From NCBI GenBank assembly GCA_022844405.1, contig JALHLV010000018.1:1-64000 (forward strand): DNA of 64,000 nt, written 5' to 3'. The stretch is from Sphingomonadales bacterium (lineage in GTDB: Bacteria > Pseudomonadota > Alphaproteobacteria > SMXS01). Of this stretch, positions 28,469 to 37,722 are shown in pieces. The translations under genes and the position numbers were made by a program. Position 1 is the first letter of the stretch, and every line of letters begins with the position of its first letter. The notes beneath the pieces are model-generated. The model did no database searches and was not told the DNA's origin. It saw only the letters and a list, made by a program, of their open reading frames with translations.

Positions 28469-29203
28469 ATGCTGCTCAGGGACCGCAAAATCCTCGTCAC
28501 TTTCGCCACCCATTGGGCGGGGCCGGAAATCTGCGACGGCCTGATCGAGGAGGGCGCTTCGGTCGTCTGCCATGATCCCGCCTTCGCCGACAAGGCGCGG
28601 GCCGAGGCGTTCGTGGCCGGCCGGGGCAATCTCACCGCTGTCGCCCATGAACAGCCGGCCGACATCGTGTCGGCCGCGCTCTCGGCGCTCGGGCATCTCG
28701 ACGTGCTGGTCAACAACGACGCCTTCCCGGCGATCCGCGCGCCGGTCGAGACCGCCGATCCGCGGGACTTTCGCGACGGCATCGAGGCGCTGATGGTGTT
28801 CCCTTTCATGATGGCGGGCGCCGTGGTGCCGCACATGAAGGCGCGCAAGGCCGGCAAGATCCTGTTCCTCACCTCGGCCTCGGCGCTCAACGGGCTGGCC
28901 AACTATTCCATGTACGCGGCGGCGAGGGCGGGCGCCAACGGCCTCGCCAAATCGCTGGCGCGCGAACTGGGCAAGGACAACATCCAGGTCAACGCCATCG
29001 CCTCCAACTACATCGAGAACCCGGACTATTTCCCGCCGGAGCTGCTGGCCAACAAGGAAGCCTACGCGAAGATGGTGAAGAACATCCCGCTGGGCCGCCT
29101 CGGCAAGCCCCGGGAGGCGGCGCATCTGGTGGCGTTCTACGCCTCCGACCGCAGCGACTTCATCACCGGCAACATCATGCCTTTCTCTGGTGGATGGGCG
29201 TAG
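28469..29203 (+). CDS. halohydrin dehalogenase-like SDR protein
   Basis: This 244-residue protein has the SDR fold but not the NAD(P) glycine loop: residues 11-18 read TFATHWAG, matching the halide-binding T-x4-F-x-G signature except for Trp in place of Phe. The catalytic set is Ser136-x12-Tyr149-x3-Arg153, the S-Y-R triad of halohydrin dehalogenases in place of S-Y-K. Stretches such as VCHDPAF and LDVLVNNDAF align with HheC from memory. It would convert vicinal halohydrins to epoxides and open epoxides with nucleophiles. The next gene (NAMPT) follows 18 bp later. Activity is inferred. Confidence 0.75.
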   Translation: MLLRDRKILVTFATHWAGPEICDGLIEEGASVVCHDPAFADKARAEAFVAGRGNLTAVAHEQPADIVSAALSALGHLDVLVNNDAFPAIRAPVETADPRDFRDGIEALMVFPFMMAGAVVPHMKARKAGKILFLTSASALNGLANYSMYAAARAGANGLAKSLARELGKDNIQVNAIASNYIENPDYFPPELLANKEAYAKMVKNIPLGRLGKPREAAHLVAFYASDRSDFITGNIMPFSGGWA

Positions 29204-29221
29204 GACGGGAAGGCTGTCGGC

Positions 29222-30613
29222 ATGGTCAACCCGATCCTCAACACCGACAGCTACAAGACCAGCCATTTCCTCCAATATCCGCCCGGCACGACGCGGCTGT
29301 TCGCCTATCTCGAAAGCCGGGGCGGCGCCTATGACCGGACGCTGTTCTTCGGGCTGCAGGCGATCCTGAAGCAGGAATTCGCCACGCCCGTCACCCGTGA
29401 CCACATCGAGGAAGCGGCCGAACTGCTGGACGCGCACGGCCTGCGCTTCAATGGCGCCGGCTGGCAACTGCTGCTCGAGCGGCACGGCGGGCGCCTGCCG
29501 GTCGAAATCCGTGCGATCCCCGAGGGAACGGTGGCGCCCACGCGCAACGCGATGATGACGGTGGTGAACACGGACCCGGACTTCCCGTGGCTGGCGTCCT
29601 ATGTGGAAACCGCGCTGCTGCGCATCTGGTATCCGGTCACCGTGGCGACGATCAGCTGGCATGTCCGCCAGACCATCCGAGCCGCGCTCGTCAGGACCGC
29701 CGACGATCCCGAGGCCGAGCTGCCGTTCAAGCTGCACGATTTCGGCGCACGCGGCGTCTCCAGCGAGCAGAGCGCCATGCTGGGCGGTATGGCCCATCTG
29801 GTCAGCTTTAGGGGAACCGACACGTTGTCCGCCATCCTGGGCGCGCAGCGGTTCTACGGCGAGCCAATGGCCGGCTTCAGCATCCCGGCTGCCGAGCACA
29901 GCACGATCACGAGCTGGGGCCGTGACGGCGAAGTGGATGCCTATGCCAATATGCTCGCGCGGTTCGGCAGGCCCGGCGGCATCTTCGCCGTCGTCTCGGA
30001 CAGCTACGATCTCTATGCGGCGATCGATCACATCTGGGGCGAACGGCTTCGCCAAAAGGTCATCGAAAGCGGCGCGACGCTGGTGATCAGGCCCGATAGC
30101 GGCGATCCGGTCACCGTCGTGGCGAAGACCATGGCGCTGCTCGAAACCCGCTTCGGCTCGGACACGAACGCCAGGGGCTACCGCGTGCTGCGGCATGTGC
30201 GGGTGATCCAGGGCGACGGCGTCAATCCCGACAGCATCGCGGCGATCCTCGAGCGCACCGTCGCCGACGGCTTCTGCGCGTCGAACATTGCCTTCGGCAT
30301 GGGCGGCGCGCTGCTGCAGAAGCTCGACCGCGACACCCAGGCGTTCGCATACAAGGCCAGCGCCGCCGAGATCGATGGCGAATGGCGGCCGGTCTACAAG
30401 GATCCGGTGACCGATAGCGGCAAGCGCTCCAAGCGCGGCTTGCTGGGACTGGTTCGGGACGGCGACGGCTGGCGCACCGTCCCGGTTGACGGCCGGGATT
30501 TTCAGCCGCTGGACGGTGGTGACAACCTGCTCCGGCCGGTCTGGCGGGACGGCGATCTGCTGGTGGACGACAGCTTCGCCGCGATCAGGATGCGGGCTGA
30601 CGAAAGGGCCTGA
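29222..30613 (+). CDS. nadV: nicotinamide phosphoribosyltransferase (NAMPT/NadV type)
   Basis: The 463-residue protein condenses nicotinamide with PRPP to NMN in NAD+ salvage. Family motifs are LNTDSYKTSHFLQYPPG at the N-terminus, KLHDFGARGVSS, the SDSYD stretch and the PRPP/phosphate-site RPDSGDP. These identify NAMPT rather than the nicotinate enzyme PncB. Length is normal. NadV-type NAMPT is patchy in bacteria and often seen in phages and accessory regions. No NadM or NrdR neighbour is visible. Confidence 0.88.
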   Translation: MVNPILNTDSYKTSHFLQYPPGTTRLFAYLESRGGAYDRTLFFGLQAILKQEFATPVTRDHIEEAAELLDAHGLRFNGAGWQLLLERHGGRLPVEIRAIPEGTVAPTRNAMMTVVNTDPDFPWLASYVETALLRIWYPVTVATISWHVRQTIRAALVRTADDPEAELPFKLHDFGARGVSSEQSAMLGGMAHLVSFRGTDTLSAILGAQRFYGEPMAGFSIPAAEHSTITSWGRDGEVDAYANMLARFGRPGGIFAVVSDSYDLYAAIDHIWGERLRQKVIESGATLVIRPDSGDPVTVVAKTMALLETRFGSDTNARGYRVLRHVRVIQGDGVNPDSIAAILERTVADGFCASNIAFGMGGALLQKLDRDTQAFAYKASAAEIDGEWRPVYKDPVTDSGKRSKRGLLGLVRDGDGWRTVPVDGRDFQPLDGGDNLLRPVWRDGDLLVDDSFAAIRMRADERA

Positions 30614-30616
30614 GGC

Positions 30617-30965
30617 TCAGTCGGCACCTGTCGCCAGCCGCCAGTGGGCGCAGTCCTGCCGAGCTGCTCGCGGGCGTCGGCCACGTAACGGGCGCGGTCC
30701 TCGGCGGTCGACGTGTCCTTCCAGCGGCCGTTGGTGCCCTTGTTGACGAAGACCGACGCGCCGCCGTCCCAGAACACGCTGCCCAGCGGTGCCGACCTGG
30801 CGGCGTGGGCCTTCATGTAGTCGAAGCCGCAATGTTCGATGATGGCGGGGAACCGGCTCTCGTCGACCGGAATGTCGAGGACGCCGGCGATGCGGCGGAT
30901 TTCGCCCGGCAGGTCGCGCTTCAGCGCGTCGAAAATGCACCAGCAGCACGTTGGGCAGGTGGCCT
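30617..30965 (-). pseudogene. C-terminal sulfotransferase remnant with two frameshifts
   Basis: The remnant shows HLPNVLLVHF, then in a second frame LKRDLPGEIRRIAGVLDIPV, VFWDGGASVFVNKGTNGRWK, and finally in the first frame CAHWRLATGAD before the stop. These match the C-terminal third of bacterial aryl/general sulfotransferases. One extra T in a TTTT run near 30935 and another shift near 30660 break the frame. The N-terminal two-thirds, including the PAPS-binding P-loop, is gone. It abuts the VOC gene stop. Confidence 0.7.
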
Positions 30966-30967
30966 CT

Positions 30968-31432
30968 TCAGGCTGCGTCGGAGGACGGCAGGAAGGCCTT
31001 CTCGAAGTTCTCGATGGTGGCGAACCCGAGATACTCGGCCTGAAACGCTGGGGGCAGGATCTCCAGCAGGTAGAGATTGTCGATCCACAGCTCGACGACA
31101 TGGAACGGGCCGCGGTTGCAGGTCTCGGTCCGCCAGCCCTCGCGGCGGCCGATGGCGATCACCTCGTCCTCGGAGATGTCGACGCCGACGGCGAGGTGGG
31201 ATTCGGACGGCGCGGCGGCGTGCTGGACCTCGACGTGGGCGCCGCCCTCGCCCGGCACCAGCACCTGGCCGGCCGGATAGAACTCGATGGCCGTCCCCTT
31301 GTCGTCGCCCTTGATGGCGATGTGCGAGTTCGGGAAGATCGGGAAGGGCAGCGCGCGCCCCTGCCATAGTTCGGCCATCACGCTGGCGGCCCGTTCGGGG
31401 TCGCACGACGGAAACGATGCGTGGTGCAGCAT
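30968..31432 (-). CDS. VOC-family protein
   Basis: The 154-residue protein has a glyoxalase-like fold start (LHHASFPSCDPERAASVM), a central ESHLAVGVDISEDEVIAIG stretch and a terminal VVELWIDNLYLLEILPP. Its metal-binding residues are not clear. ATG at 31432 with GGGG upstream is chosen because the long upstream frame looks non-coding. Function unknown. Confidence 0.7.
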   Translation of the reverse strand: MLHHASFPSCDPERAASVMAELWQGRALPFPIFPNSHIAIKGDDKGTAIEFYPAGQVLVPGEGGAHVEVQHAAAPSESHLAVGVDISEDEVIAIGRREGWRTETCNRGPFHVVELWIDNLYLLEILPPAFQAEYLGFATIENFEKAFLPSSDAA

Positions 31433-31553
31433 GATTGAACCCCCCAGCGCAAAAGCCTTGTACACTGCCGGCCGATCATACCTCAGATGACTGGCGCCGA
31501 CGATACTTAGGAGCGGAATACCGCTGCCGCCACAGACAGTGCTATGCGTTGCG

Positions 31554-31925
31554 TCACTCCGCCGGTGCAGGGCCGCACATCTGCAGCCGGTTGCCGAACG
31601 GATCGTAAAAGCTGGCAAAGGTCACATAGCCGGAGACGACCACCGGATCGTCGCACCGCACACCGCGCGCCCGCAGCGCGACCACGGCCTCGTGGCAGTC
31701 CTCCACGTCGAGCACCAGCGTCGTGCCGGTCGACGGCCGCCAGCCGGGCTCCGACAGCGTCACGGAAAGATTGCCGCCGCCGCCGGTCGCGAACTCGATC
31801 CAGCCTGCGTCCGGCAGGTCGAAGAGCGGCTCGCCCAGCTCCAGCACGTCCCCGTAGAACAACCGTGCCGCGTCCAGGTCCGGTACCGAAAGGGAGACGA
31901 CGTTGATGCCGCGGAACAGTCCCAT
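31554..31925 (-). CDS. VOC-family protein following GST
   Basis: The 123-residue protein is one vicinal-oxygen-chelate unit (VSLSVPDLDAARLFYGDVLE, then DVEDCHEAVVALRARG, and YDPFGNRLQM). It may be a bleomycin-resistance/glyoxalase-type binder. Its ATG directly follows the TAG of the GST gene with no gap, so the two are translated as a unit, suggesting joint detoxification of electrophiles. Confidence 0.82.
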   Translation of the reverse strand: MGLFRGINVVSLSVPDLDAARLFYGDVLELGEPLFDLPDAGWIEFATGGGGNLSVTLSEPGWRPSTGTTLVLDVEDCHEAVVALRARGVRCDDPVVVSGYVTFASFYDPFGNRLQMCGPAPAE

Positions 31926-32555
31926 CTAGGCCTGCGCGCTCGGCCGGCCGCTGACCGCGGCGTACCAGCGCTGCAGGTTGGGCTGGTCCTCGCCGATCCG
32001 CGCCTTGATGGTGCGCGAGAAGTCGACGGCCACCATGGCGGTGATGTCGGCGATGCTGTAGCGGTCGCCGGCCACGTATTCGGTCTCGCCGAGGCGCTGC
32101 TCCAGCAGCGCAAGGAAGTTGGCGAAGCGCGCCTTGCCGCGCTCGGCCAGCTCGGGGATCTGAGCGAAGTCGGCCGGGCCGGTGACGCTGCGGTCCTTGA
32201 AGAACGGACTGCTGTTGCGAAAACCCTCGGCGACGGCGGCGAAGCCGTGCTGTTCGACGCGGCGGTCCCACATCATCACCTGGGCGCGCTCCAGGGGGTT
32301 GCGGCCGCACAGCGGCGGGTCCGGATAGACCTCCTCCAGATAGCGGCAGATCGCCGTGCTTTCGGCAATGATGGTGCCGTCGTCGAGCACCAGCGCCGGC
32401 ACTTCCGCCATGGGATTGATCTTGCGGTAGTCCTCGTTCAGCTGCGCCCTGCTCGCCAGGTCGACCTCGACCCTGGGGATGTCGAGGCCCTTCTCGGCCA
32501 CGAACATCCGGACGCGGCGCGCATTGGGCGCCATCTTGAAGTCATAGAGCTGCAT
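31926..32555 (-). CDS. glutathione S-transferase
   Basis: The 209-residue protein has a thioredoxin-fold N-terminal domain (MQLYDFKMAPNARRVRMFVA, with the glutathione-contacting ESTAI motif) and an all-helical C-terminal domain (KARFANFLALLEQRLGETE). It conjugates glutathione to electrophiles. It lies 62 bp downstream of the phytase stop and next to a coupled VOC gene. Confidence 0.9.
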   Translation of the reverse strand: MQLYDFKMAPNARRVRMFVAEKGLDIPRVEVDLASRAQLNEDYRKINPMAEVPALVLDDGTIIAESTAICRYLEEVYPDPPLCGRNPLERAQVMMWDRRVEQHGFAAVAEGFRNSSPFFKDRSVTGPADFAQIPELAERGKARFANFLALLEQRLGETEYVAGDRYSIADITAMVAVDFSRTIKARIGEDQPNLQRWYAAVSGRPSAQA

Positions 32556-32617
32556 CGGTCCCTCCGGTTCGTCCCCGGCACGTTATGCCGAGGCGGCGGG
32601 AGCGTGCAAGCTTTCGC

Positions 32618-33718
32618 CTATGGCAGCGCCAGCGCCTTGGCGATCTCGTCCCACGACACCAGCTTGAAGTTCTGGTTGGCGGGCGGGTCCGTGTTGTCGC
32701 CGTCCTGGACGACGAACAGGCCCTTGGGGAAATCGGCGCCCAACGGCGTGTCGACCGCCTCGATGCCGTCGGTTTCCGAGGCGCCGTCGCCGGCGCCCGG
32801 GGCGACGATGAACGAACCCTTGTAGGCATGGGTCCCGCCCAGCTCGAACACCGCATAGCTGCTGTTGCCCTGGCTGGAAACCAGCAGGTAGCTGGCGCCG
32901 GTCGTGTTCCGATAGATGGCCAGGCCTTCCACGTCGGCCGCGAGCCTGGGATTGTCGGCCACCTTGATGACGGCGGTCGCGGTCGCGGGCTGATCCGGTT
33001 CGGCGGGGAAAGACCAGACGCCGACGCCTTCCTCGCCGATATAGACGGTGCCCGCCACCTCGTCGGCGACGCAGCCTTCCGACTGGGTGGCGAGCGGCAG
33101 GTCGCGCAGCTTCGTGGCGGTGACCTTGCCGTCCGTGCTGTCGATGCGCCATTGCGCGGCGTTCTTTGCCTTGTCGGTCATGAACGCGTACAGCGTGCCC
33201 GAGGCGCTCTTGTAGAAGCAGAAGCCGTAGGGATCGACGAAGCCGCTCGGCTGGGGGTCGGCGAGCACCGAGATCTGGCGGGTCGCCGGGTCCAGCCGGA
33301 ACAGCGCGATGGCCTTCCTGTCGCGGTCGCTGGCGCCGATGACGACGGTGTCGACGCCGCCGAGCGTCACGGTGCGCAGGTCCACGTTGTTCAGCCGGCC
33401 TTCGGGCAGGAACTGGATCGTCTTGCCGTCGAGGCCGTAGCTGTAGAGGCCCGACTTCTTCGCCGTGCCGACGATGACGCTGCGGGTCGGATCGGCCGGA
33501 TCGACCCAGATGGCCGCGTCGTCCGCCGCGTCGCCCTGGGTATCGACCGCGTCGGTCTCGCGCACGGCCGTCACCTTGGGCGCGTCGAGCTGCACCGCAG
33601 CGGGTTCCGCGGCTTCGGCCGCGGGAGGCGTCGCCGGCGGGCTGGCTGGCGCGGGGTCGTCGCAGGCGGCCAGGGCGAGCAGCGCGAACGCCGTGGCGGA
33701 TTTGAATATTGGCTGCAT
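32618..33718 (-). CDS. beta-propeller phytase lipoprotein
   Basis: The 366-residue protein begins with a lipoprotein signal peptide (lipobox LAAC at about residue 19) followed by a Pro/Ala-rich linker. The rest is a 3-phytase beta-propeller with DAAIWVDPADPTRS, the SEGCVAD stretch and VEGLAIYRNT. These calcium-dependent enzymes remove phosphate from phytate (inositol hexakisphosphate). The ATG overlaps the stop of the TonB receptor gene as ATGA, so receptor and enzyme are co-translated, pointing to uptake of phytate or its products. Confidence 0.9.
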   Translation of the reverse strand: MQPIFKSATAFALLALAACDDPAPASPPATPPAAEAAEPAAVQLDAPKVTAVRETDAVDTQGDAADDAAIWVDPADPTRSVIVGTAKKSGLYSYGLDGKTIQFLPEGRLNNVDLRTVTLGGVDTVVIGASDRDRKAIALFRLDPATRQISVLADPQPSGFVDPYGFCFYKSASGTLYAFMTDKAKNAAQWRIDSTDGKVTATKLRDLPLATQSEGCVADEVAGTVYIGEEGVGVWSFPAEPDQPATATAVIKVADNPRLAADVEGLAIYRNTTGASYLLVSSQGNSSYAVFELGGTHAYKGSFIVAPGAGDGASETDGIEAVDTPLGADFPKGLFVVQDGDNTDPPANQNFKLVSWDEIAKALALP

Positions 33719-36540
33719 CAGAAGGTTGCCTTCGCGCCGAATTTGCCGGTCCAGGAGTAGCGTTCGTACTGCAGCAGGCGGTCGGCGCCCGGGCCGCGCT
33801 GGAACGCCACATAGGGCGCGTCGTTCAGATTGATGAATTCCGCGAACACCTGGAAGTTCTTGGTCACCTTGTACTTGACACTGACGTCGATCTGGAAGTG
33901 GTCGCGCACATACCGGTCTTCCTCGGCGTCGCCGCCCAGCTCGTCCAGGTAGACGTCGCGGTAGCTGCCGGCCACGCGGATGCTGAACGGCCCCTTCTCA
34001 TAGCCGATCATGGCGTTGAAGGTGTTCTTCGCCGACGACGGCAGCGGGATGATGCGGCCGTCGATCTCGCCCTTGGCGTCGGTATAGGTATAGTTGAAGC
34101 CCAGCAGCAGGCCGTCGAACGGCGCCGGCAGGAACGTGAGCGACTGCTGGTAGCTGAACTCCACGCCCTTCACCTTGGCGGTCTCGCCGTTGACCGGGAT
34201 GATCGCCTCGGTGGCGAACACGCCGTTGAAGGTAATGTCTTCGAACTCCTGGCGGACGATGAAATTCTTGACCCGCTTGTAGAACAGGCCGCCCTGGATC
34301 ACCGCGTTGTCGCCGAAGTACCACTCGGCGCTCAGGTCGAAGTTCCAGGCCCGGTAGGGATCCAGGTCCGGATTGCCGAATTCGCCCTCGCGGTCGCCGT
34401 CCTCATTGGTTTCCACCAGGAAACGGGGCGCGATGTCGCCGATGTTGGGACGCACCACGCTGCGCGACGCGGCGGCGCGGAACACCAGCCCCTTGTCCGC
34501 CTCATAGCGGATGTTCAGGCTGGGCAGCCAGTCGGTGTAGTGCCGCTTGAAGCTGGTCGGCGTCACGAACAGGCTGTCCTCGTCCACCACCTCGCCCTGG
34601 TACTCGCCGCCTTCCTCGACCAGTTCGACGATGTTGCCGAGGACCGTGTTCCTCGTGTGCTCCATGCGCACGCCGCCGATCATGCGCAGCGAGCCGTTGT
34701 CGTAGCGGCCGAGGACATAGCCCGCATAGATGTCCTCCGACACGTCGTAGTCGCCGACGACGGATTCGAACTCGCTGTCGATGTCGCTGCGCTCGAAGCT
34801 GTCGAAATTGGCGTTGAAGAAGTCCCTGACCTTGCGGCCGTCGGCCTGCGGCTCGACGTTCGCCAGGCCGTAGGATTGGGCGCCGAGCACGTCCTCCAGG
34901 GTGTAGTCGCCGTCGAAGCCGTCGAACACCTGGGCCTCCAGGTCGTAAGTCTTCTGACGAAAGCGCACCTTGCCGCCCGCTTGCACCTCGAACGAGCCCT
35001 GCGACAGCGAGAATTCGCGCTTGATGTCGATCTTGCCCGCCCACTCCTCGTCTTCCGACACGCCGAGCACCGTGCCCTCGACGGAATCGAACTCGTATTC
35101 CGACGCATCCAGGAACGTCTCTTCGCCGGCGGTGACCATATAGCGCGGCAACGTCAGTTCCGAATAGTCGAAGGTGACGCCGAAGTCGCCCGGATCCTCG
35201 AAGCCCAGTTCGAACGCGGTCGGATCCAGCGAGTCGGCTTCCTTCTCGCGGGCGACCGAATAGGAACCCTGGTAGTTGAACGTCCATGGCCCGGCGAAGG
35301 TCTCGCCGCCCCACGCCAGCGAGGTGATCGTCTGGGCTTCGAAGCGGTCCTTGACGTCGCGTGTGATGGTGATCTCGCCGTCGTCCGACAGGAACGTGGC
35401 GCCGCCGTCGTCGCCCTCGCTCGGCTCCTCGTCGAACTCGAAGATCAGCCGCTTGCGGAACTCCTGGTCCTCGAACCGGCTGTGCACGCCGCGCACGAAG
35501 ATGCTGGTGTCGTCCGACAGCTTGTAATCCAGCGACAGCGAGCCGGCGATGCGGGTGCGTTTAACGTCGTAGTCGCGGTACTCGACCGTGTCGGCGAACG
35601 CGACGCCGTCGTCGGTCTCGCCCCAGCCGTCCATCTCGACGTTGTCGGTGGCGAAGTTGCGCTTGTAGTAGGAGAAACCGCCGGAGATGCCGAGCCGGTC
35701 GGCGACCGTGGTGGCGAAGTCGATGGCGCCCTTGGGCGACACGTTGCCGTTGAGGTGGTTGTACGAGCCCTCGGCGGTCACCGACACGAACGGCTTTTTC
35801 AGATCGAATGCGCTGGTGGTCTTGATCTCGATGGAGGCGCCGATGGTGTCGCCGTCCATGTCCGGCGTCAGGGTCTTCTTGATCTCGATCGATTCCACCA
35901 GCTCCGCCGGCAGCACGTCGAGGGCGACCGAGCGCACGTCCGCCTCGGGCGCGGGAACCCGCGCGCCGTTGATGGACGAGGCGTTGAGGTTGGGATCGAG
36001 GCCGCGCACCGAGATGAAGCGGCCTTCGCCCTGGTCGTTCAGGACGTTGATGCCGGGCGCGCGCCGCGCCGCCTCGGCCACGTTCTGGTCGGGAAACTGG
36101 CCGATGGCGTCGCGGGTCAGCACGTTCTCGACGGTGTCCGACGCGCGCTGGCGCGAAATGGCGCTGGCGAGATTGGCCTGCTGGCCGGTGACCAGCACGC
36201 TTTCCAGCCCGGCCGCGGCGGCCGGCGCGAGAACGATTTCGGTGAACGTGGCCGGCTCGGTCACCTCGACCGCCGTCTCGACCGTCGCGGCGCCGGCATA
36301 GGCGGCCCGCAGCGTATAGCGGCCCGGCGCCAGGTCGGCGAAGCGGAACGAGCCGTCCGACCCGGACTCCACCACGCGGTTCAACTCGAGGATACGCACC
36401 TGGGCGCCGCCCAACGCGCGCACGCCGGTGCTGTCGCTGACCCTGCCGCTCAGGGTTCCCGCCATCGCCGGCATGGCGAGCGCGCAGGTGGTGAGAGCGG
36501 TCGCGGCAAGCAACAGACCGCGTCTAGACGTGGCTTTCAT
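33718..36540 (-). CDS. TonB-dependent receptor with N-terminal carboxypeptidase-regulatory-like domain
   Basis: The 940-residue protein has a signal peptide (AMPAMA), a CarboxypepD_reg-like domain (residues about 30-105: TLSGRVSDSTGVRALGGAQV), a TonB plug (residues about 120-235) and a long barrel ending in F. It belongs to the Caulobacter-type TonB receptor family that imports large or charged compounds. The ATG at 36540 has GGAGGGAA upstream. It is the first gene of a receptor-phytase unit, so the imported substrate is probably phytate or an inositol phosphate (inference). Confidence 0.93.
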   Translation of the reverse strand: MKATSRRGLLLAATALTTCALAMPAMAGTLSGRVSDSTGVRALGGAQVRILELNRVVESGSDGSFRFADLAPGRYTLRAAYAGAATVETAVEVTEPATFTEIVLAPAAAAGLESVLVTGQQANLASAISRQRASDTVENVLTRDAIGQFPDQNVAEAARRAPGINVLNDQGEGRFISVRGLDPNLNASSINGARVPAPEADVRSVALDVLPAELVESIEIKKTLTPDMDGDTIGASIEIKTTSAFDLKKPFVSVTAEGSYNHLNGNVSPKGAIDFATTVADRLGISGGFSYYKRNFATDNVEMDGWGETDDGVAFADTVEYRDYDVKRTRIAGSLSLDYKLSDDTSIFVRGVHSRFEDQEFRKRLIFEFDEEPSEGDDGGATFLSDDGEITITRDVKDRFEAQTITSLAWGGETFAGPWTFNYQGSYSVAREKEADSLDPTAFELGFEDPGDFGVTFDYSELTLPRYMVTAGEETFLDASEYEFDSVEGTVLGVSEDEEWAGKIDIKREFSLSQGSFEVQAGGKVRFRQKTYDLEAQVFDGFDGDYTLEDVLGAQSYGLANVEPQADGRKVRDFFNANFDSFERSDIDSEFESVVGDYDVSEDIYAGYVLGRYDNGSLRMIGGVRMEHTRNTVLGNIVELVEEGGEYQGEVVDEDSLFVTPTSFKRHYTDWLPSLNIRYEADKGLVFRAAASRSVVRPNIGDIAPRFLVETNEDGDREGEFGNPDLDPYRAWNFDLSAEWYFGDNAVIQGGLFYKRVKNFIVRQEFEDITFNGVFATEAIIPVNGETAKVKGVEFSYQQSLTFLPAPFDGLLLGFNYTYTDAKGEIDGRIIPLPSSAKNTFNAMIGYEKGPFSIRVAGSYRDVYLDELGGDAEEDRYVRDHFQIDVSVKYKVTKNFQVFAEFINLNDAPYVAFQRGPGADRLLQYERYSWTGKFGAKATF

Positions 36541-36588
36541 GAGGTTCCCTCCGGCGGCGGTGAGCCGCTCTTGGGATTGGCATACCCA

Positions 36589-36655
36589 TGAAATGTTACG
36601 GGATAGCTTAGAACGTATGAATTTAAGATTTCCATAAGTTGTCCAAAACATTTCA
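36589..36655. promoter_or_regulatory. distant inverted repeat in a divergent promoter region
   Basis: TGAAATGTT (36589-36597) and AACATTTCA (36647-36655) form a perfect 9-bp inverted repeat 49 bp apart in the A+T-rich gap between the TonB receptor-phytase unit and a divergent SDR gene. It may bind a regulator of either unit; I do not see a Pho box. Confidence 0.35.
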
Positions 36656-36805
36656 GACCGGGAAAATCGGCCGGCCCGGAAAAACCTGCATGGCGGGCAT
36701 TCGCGAACGCCTTGATGGACGCGCGAGACCCGGGCGCACTTTGTGACTTCCACCCCAGAAACCGTGTGGTAACAATGGCCGCGGATTCATGGGCGGAGGA
36801 AAAGA

Positions 36806-37717
36806 ATGACCATCAGGTTCGACGGCAAGGTCGCGATCGTCACCGGTGCGGGCGGCGGCCTGGGCCGGGCTCACTCTCTGGAACTGGCGCGGCGCGGCGC
36901 GAAGGTCGTGGTCAACGATCTGGGCGGCGCCATCGACGGCAGCGGCGGCTCGAGCGCGGCGGCCGAGGCCGTGGTCGCCGAGATCAAGGCTGCCGGCGGC
37001 GAGGCCGTGTCCGACGGCTGCAGCGTCACCGACGAGGGCGGCGTCGCCAACATGGTCCGGAAGGCGATGGACGCCTGGGGCAGGATCGACATCCTGATCA
37101 ACAATGCCGGCATCCTGCGCGACAAGACCTTCTCCAAGATGGAGATCAGCGATTTCCGCGCCGTGCTCGAGGTGCATCTGATGGGCTCGGTGATCTGCTC
37201 GCGCGCGGTCTGGCCGATCATGCGCCAGCAGCAATATGGCCGCATCGTCGTCACCACCTCGGTGACCGGCCTGCACGGCAATTTCGGCCAGACCAACTAC
37301 GGCGCGGCGAAGGCCGGCCTCTACGGCTTCATGAACGTGGCCAAGCTGGAAGGCGAGCGCGACAACATCCGCGTCAACACCATCTCGCCTTTCGCGCTGA
37401 CCCGCATGACCGAAAGCATGATCACCGGTGACCGCGCGGCCCTGTACGCGCCCGAGCTGGTGTCGCCCGCCGTCATGTACCTGGTGAGCGAGGACGCGCC
37501 CACCGGCATGATCCTCAGCGCCGGCGCGGGCACCGTCTCGCGCGCCGCCATGGTCGAGACCCAGGGCGTCAATTTCGGCATGAACATCACCGCCGAGGAC
37601 GTGGCCGCCCATATCGGCGAGATCGGCGACCTGTCGACCGCCAAACCCATGCGCGACGCCGGCGAGCAGGGCAAGAAGAACGCCGCGACGCTCGCGACCG
37701 CGCCGCTGAAAGGCTGA
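36806..37717 (+). CDS. SDR-type (3R)-hydroxyacyl-CoA dehydrogenase-like protein
   Basis: The 303-residue protein has the TGAGGGLGRAHSLELARRGA cofactor loop of the multifunctional-enzyme-2 branch (17-beta-HSD4/FabG-like). The motif VNDLGG follows the second strand; Asp there favours NAD. NNAGILRD and the catalytic Tyr-Lys pair (NYGAAKAGLYGFM) are present. The C-terminal extension (AHIGEIGDLS) is usual for this branch. It probably acts in side-chain or fatty acyl-CoA beta-oxidation. Confidence 0.9.
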   Translation: MTIRFDGKVAIVTGAGGGLGRAHSLELARRGAKVVVNDLGGAIDGSGGSSAAAEAVVAEIKAAGGEAVSDGCSVTDEGGVANMVRKAMDAWGRIDILINNAGILRDKTFSKMEISDFRAVLEVHLMGSVICSRAVWPIMRQQQYGRIVVTTSVTGLHGNFGQTNYGAAKAGLYGFMNVAKLEGERDNIRVNTISPFALTRMTESMITGDRAALYAPELVSPAVMYLVSEDAPTGMILSAGAGTVSRAAMVETQGVNFGMNITAEDVAAHIGEIGDLSTAKPMRDAGEQGKKNAATLATAPLKG

Positions 37718-37722
37718 AAGGC

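Noticed and set aside
33709-36591. 960-codon open frame on the plus strand opposite the TonB receptor
   Set aside because: It is antisense to a well-supported receptor, is full of His/Arg/Ala/Val runs, and has no family match; it is a G+C-driven shadow.
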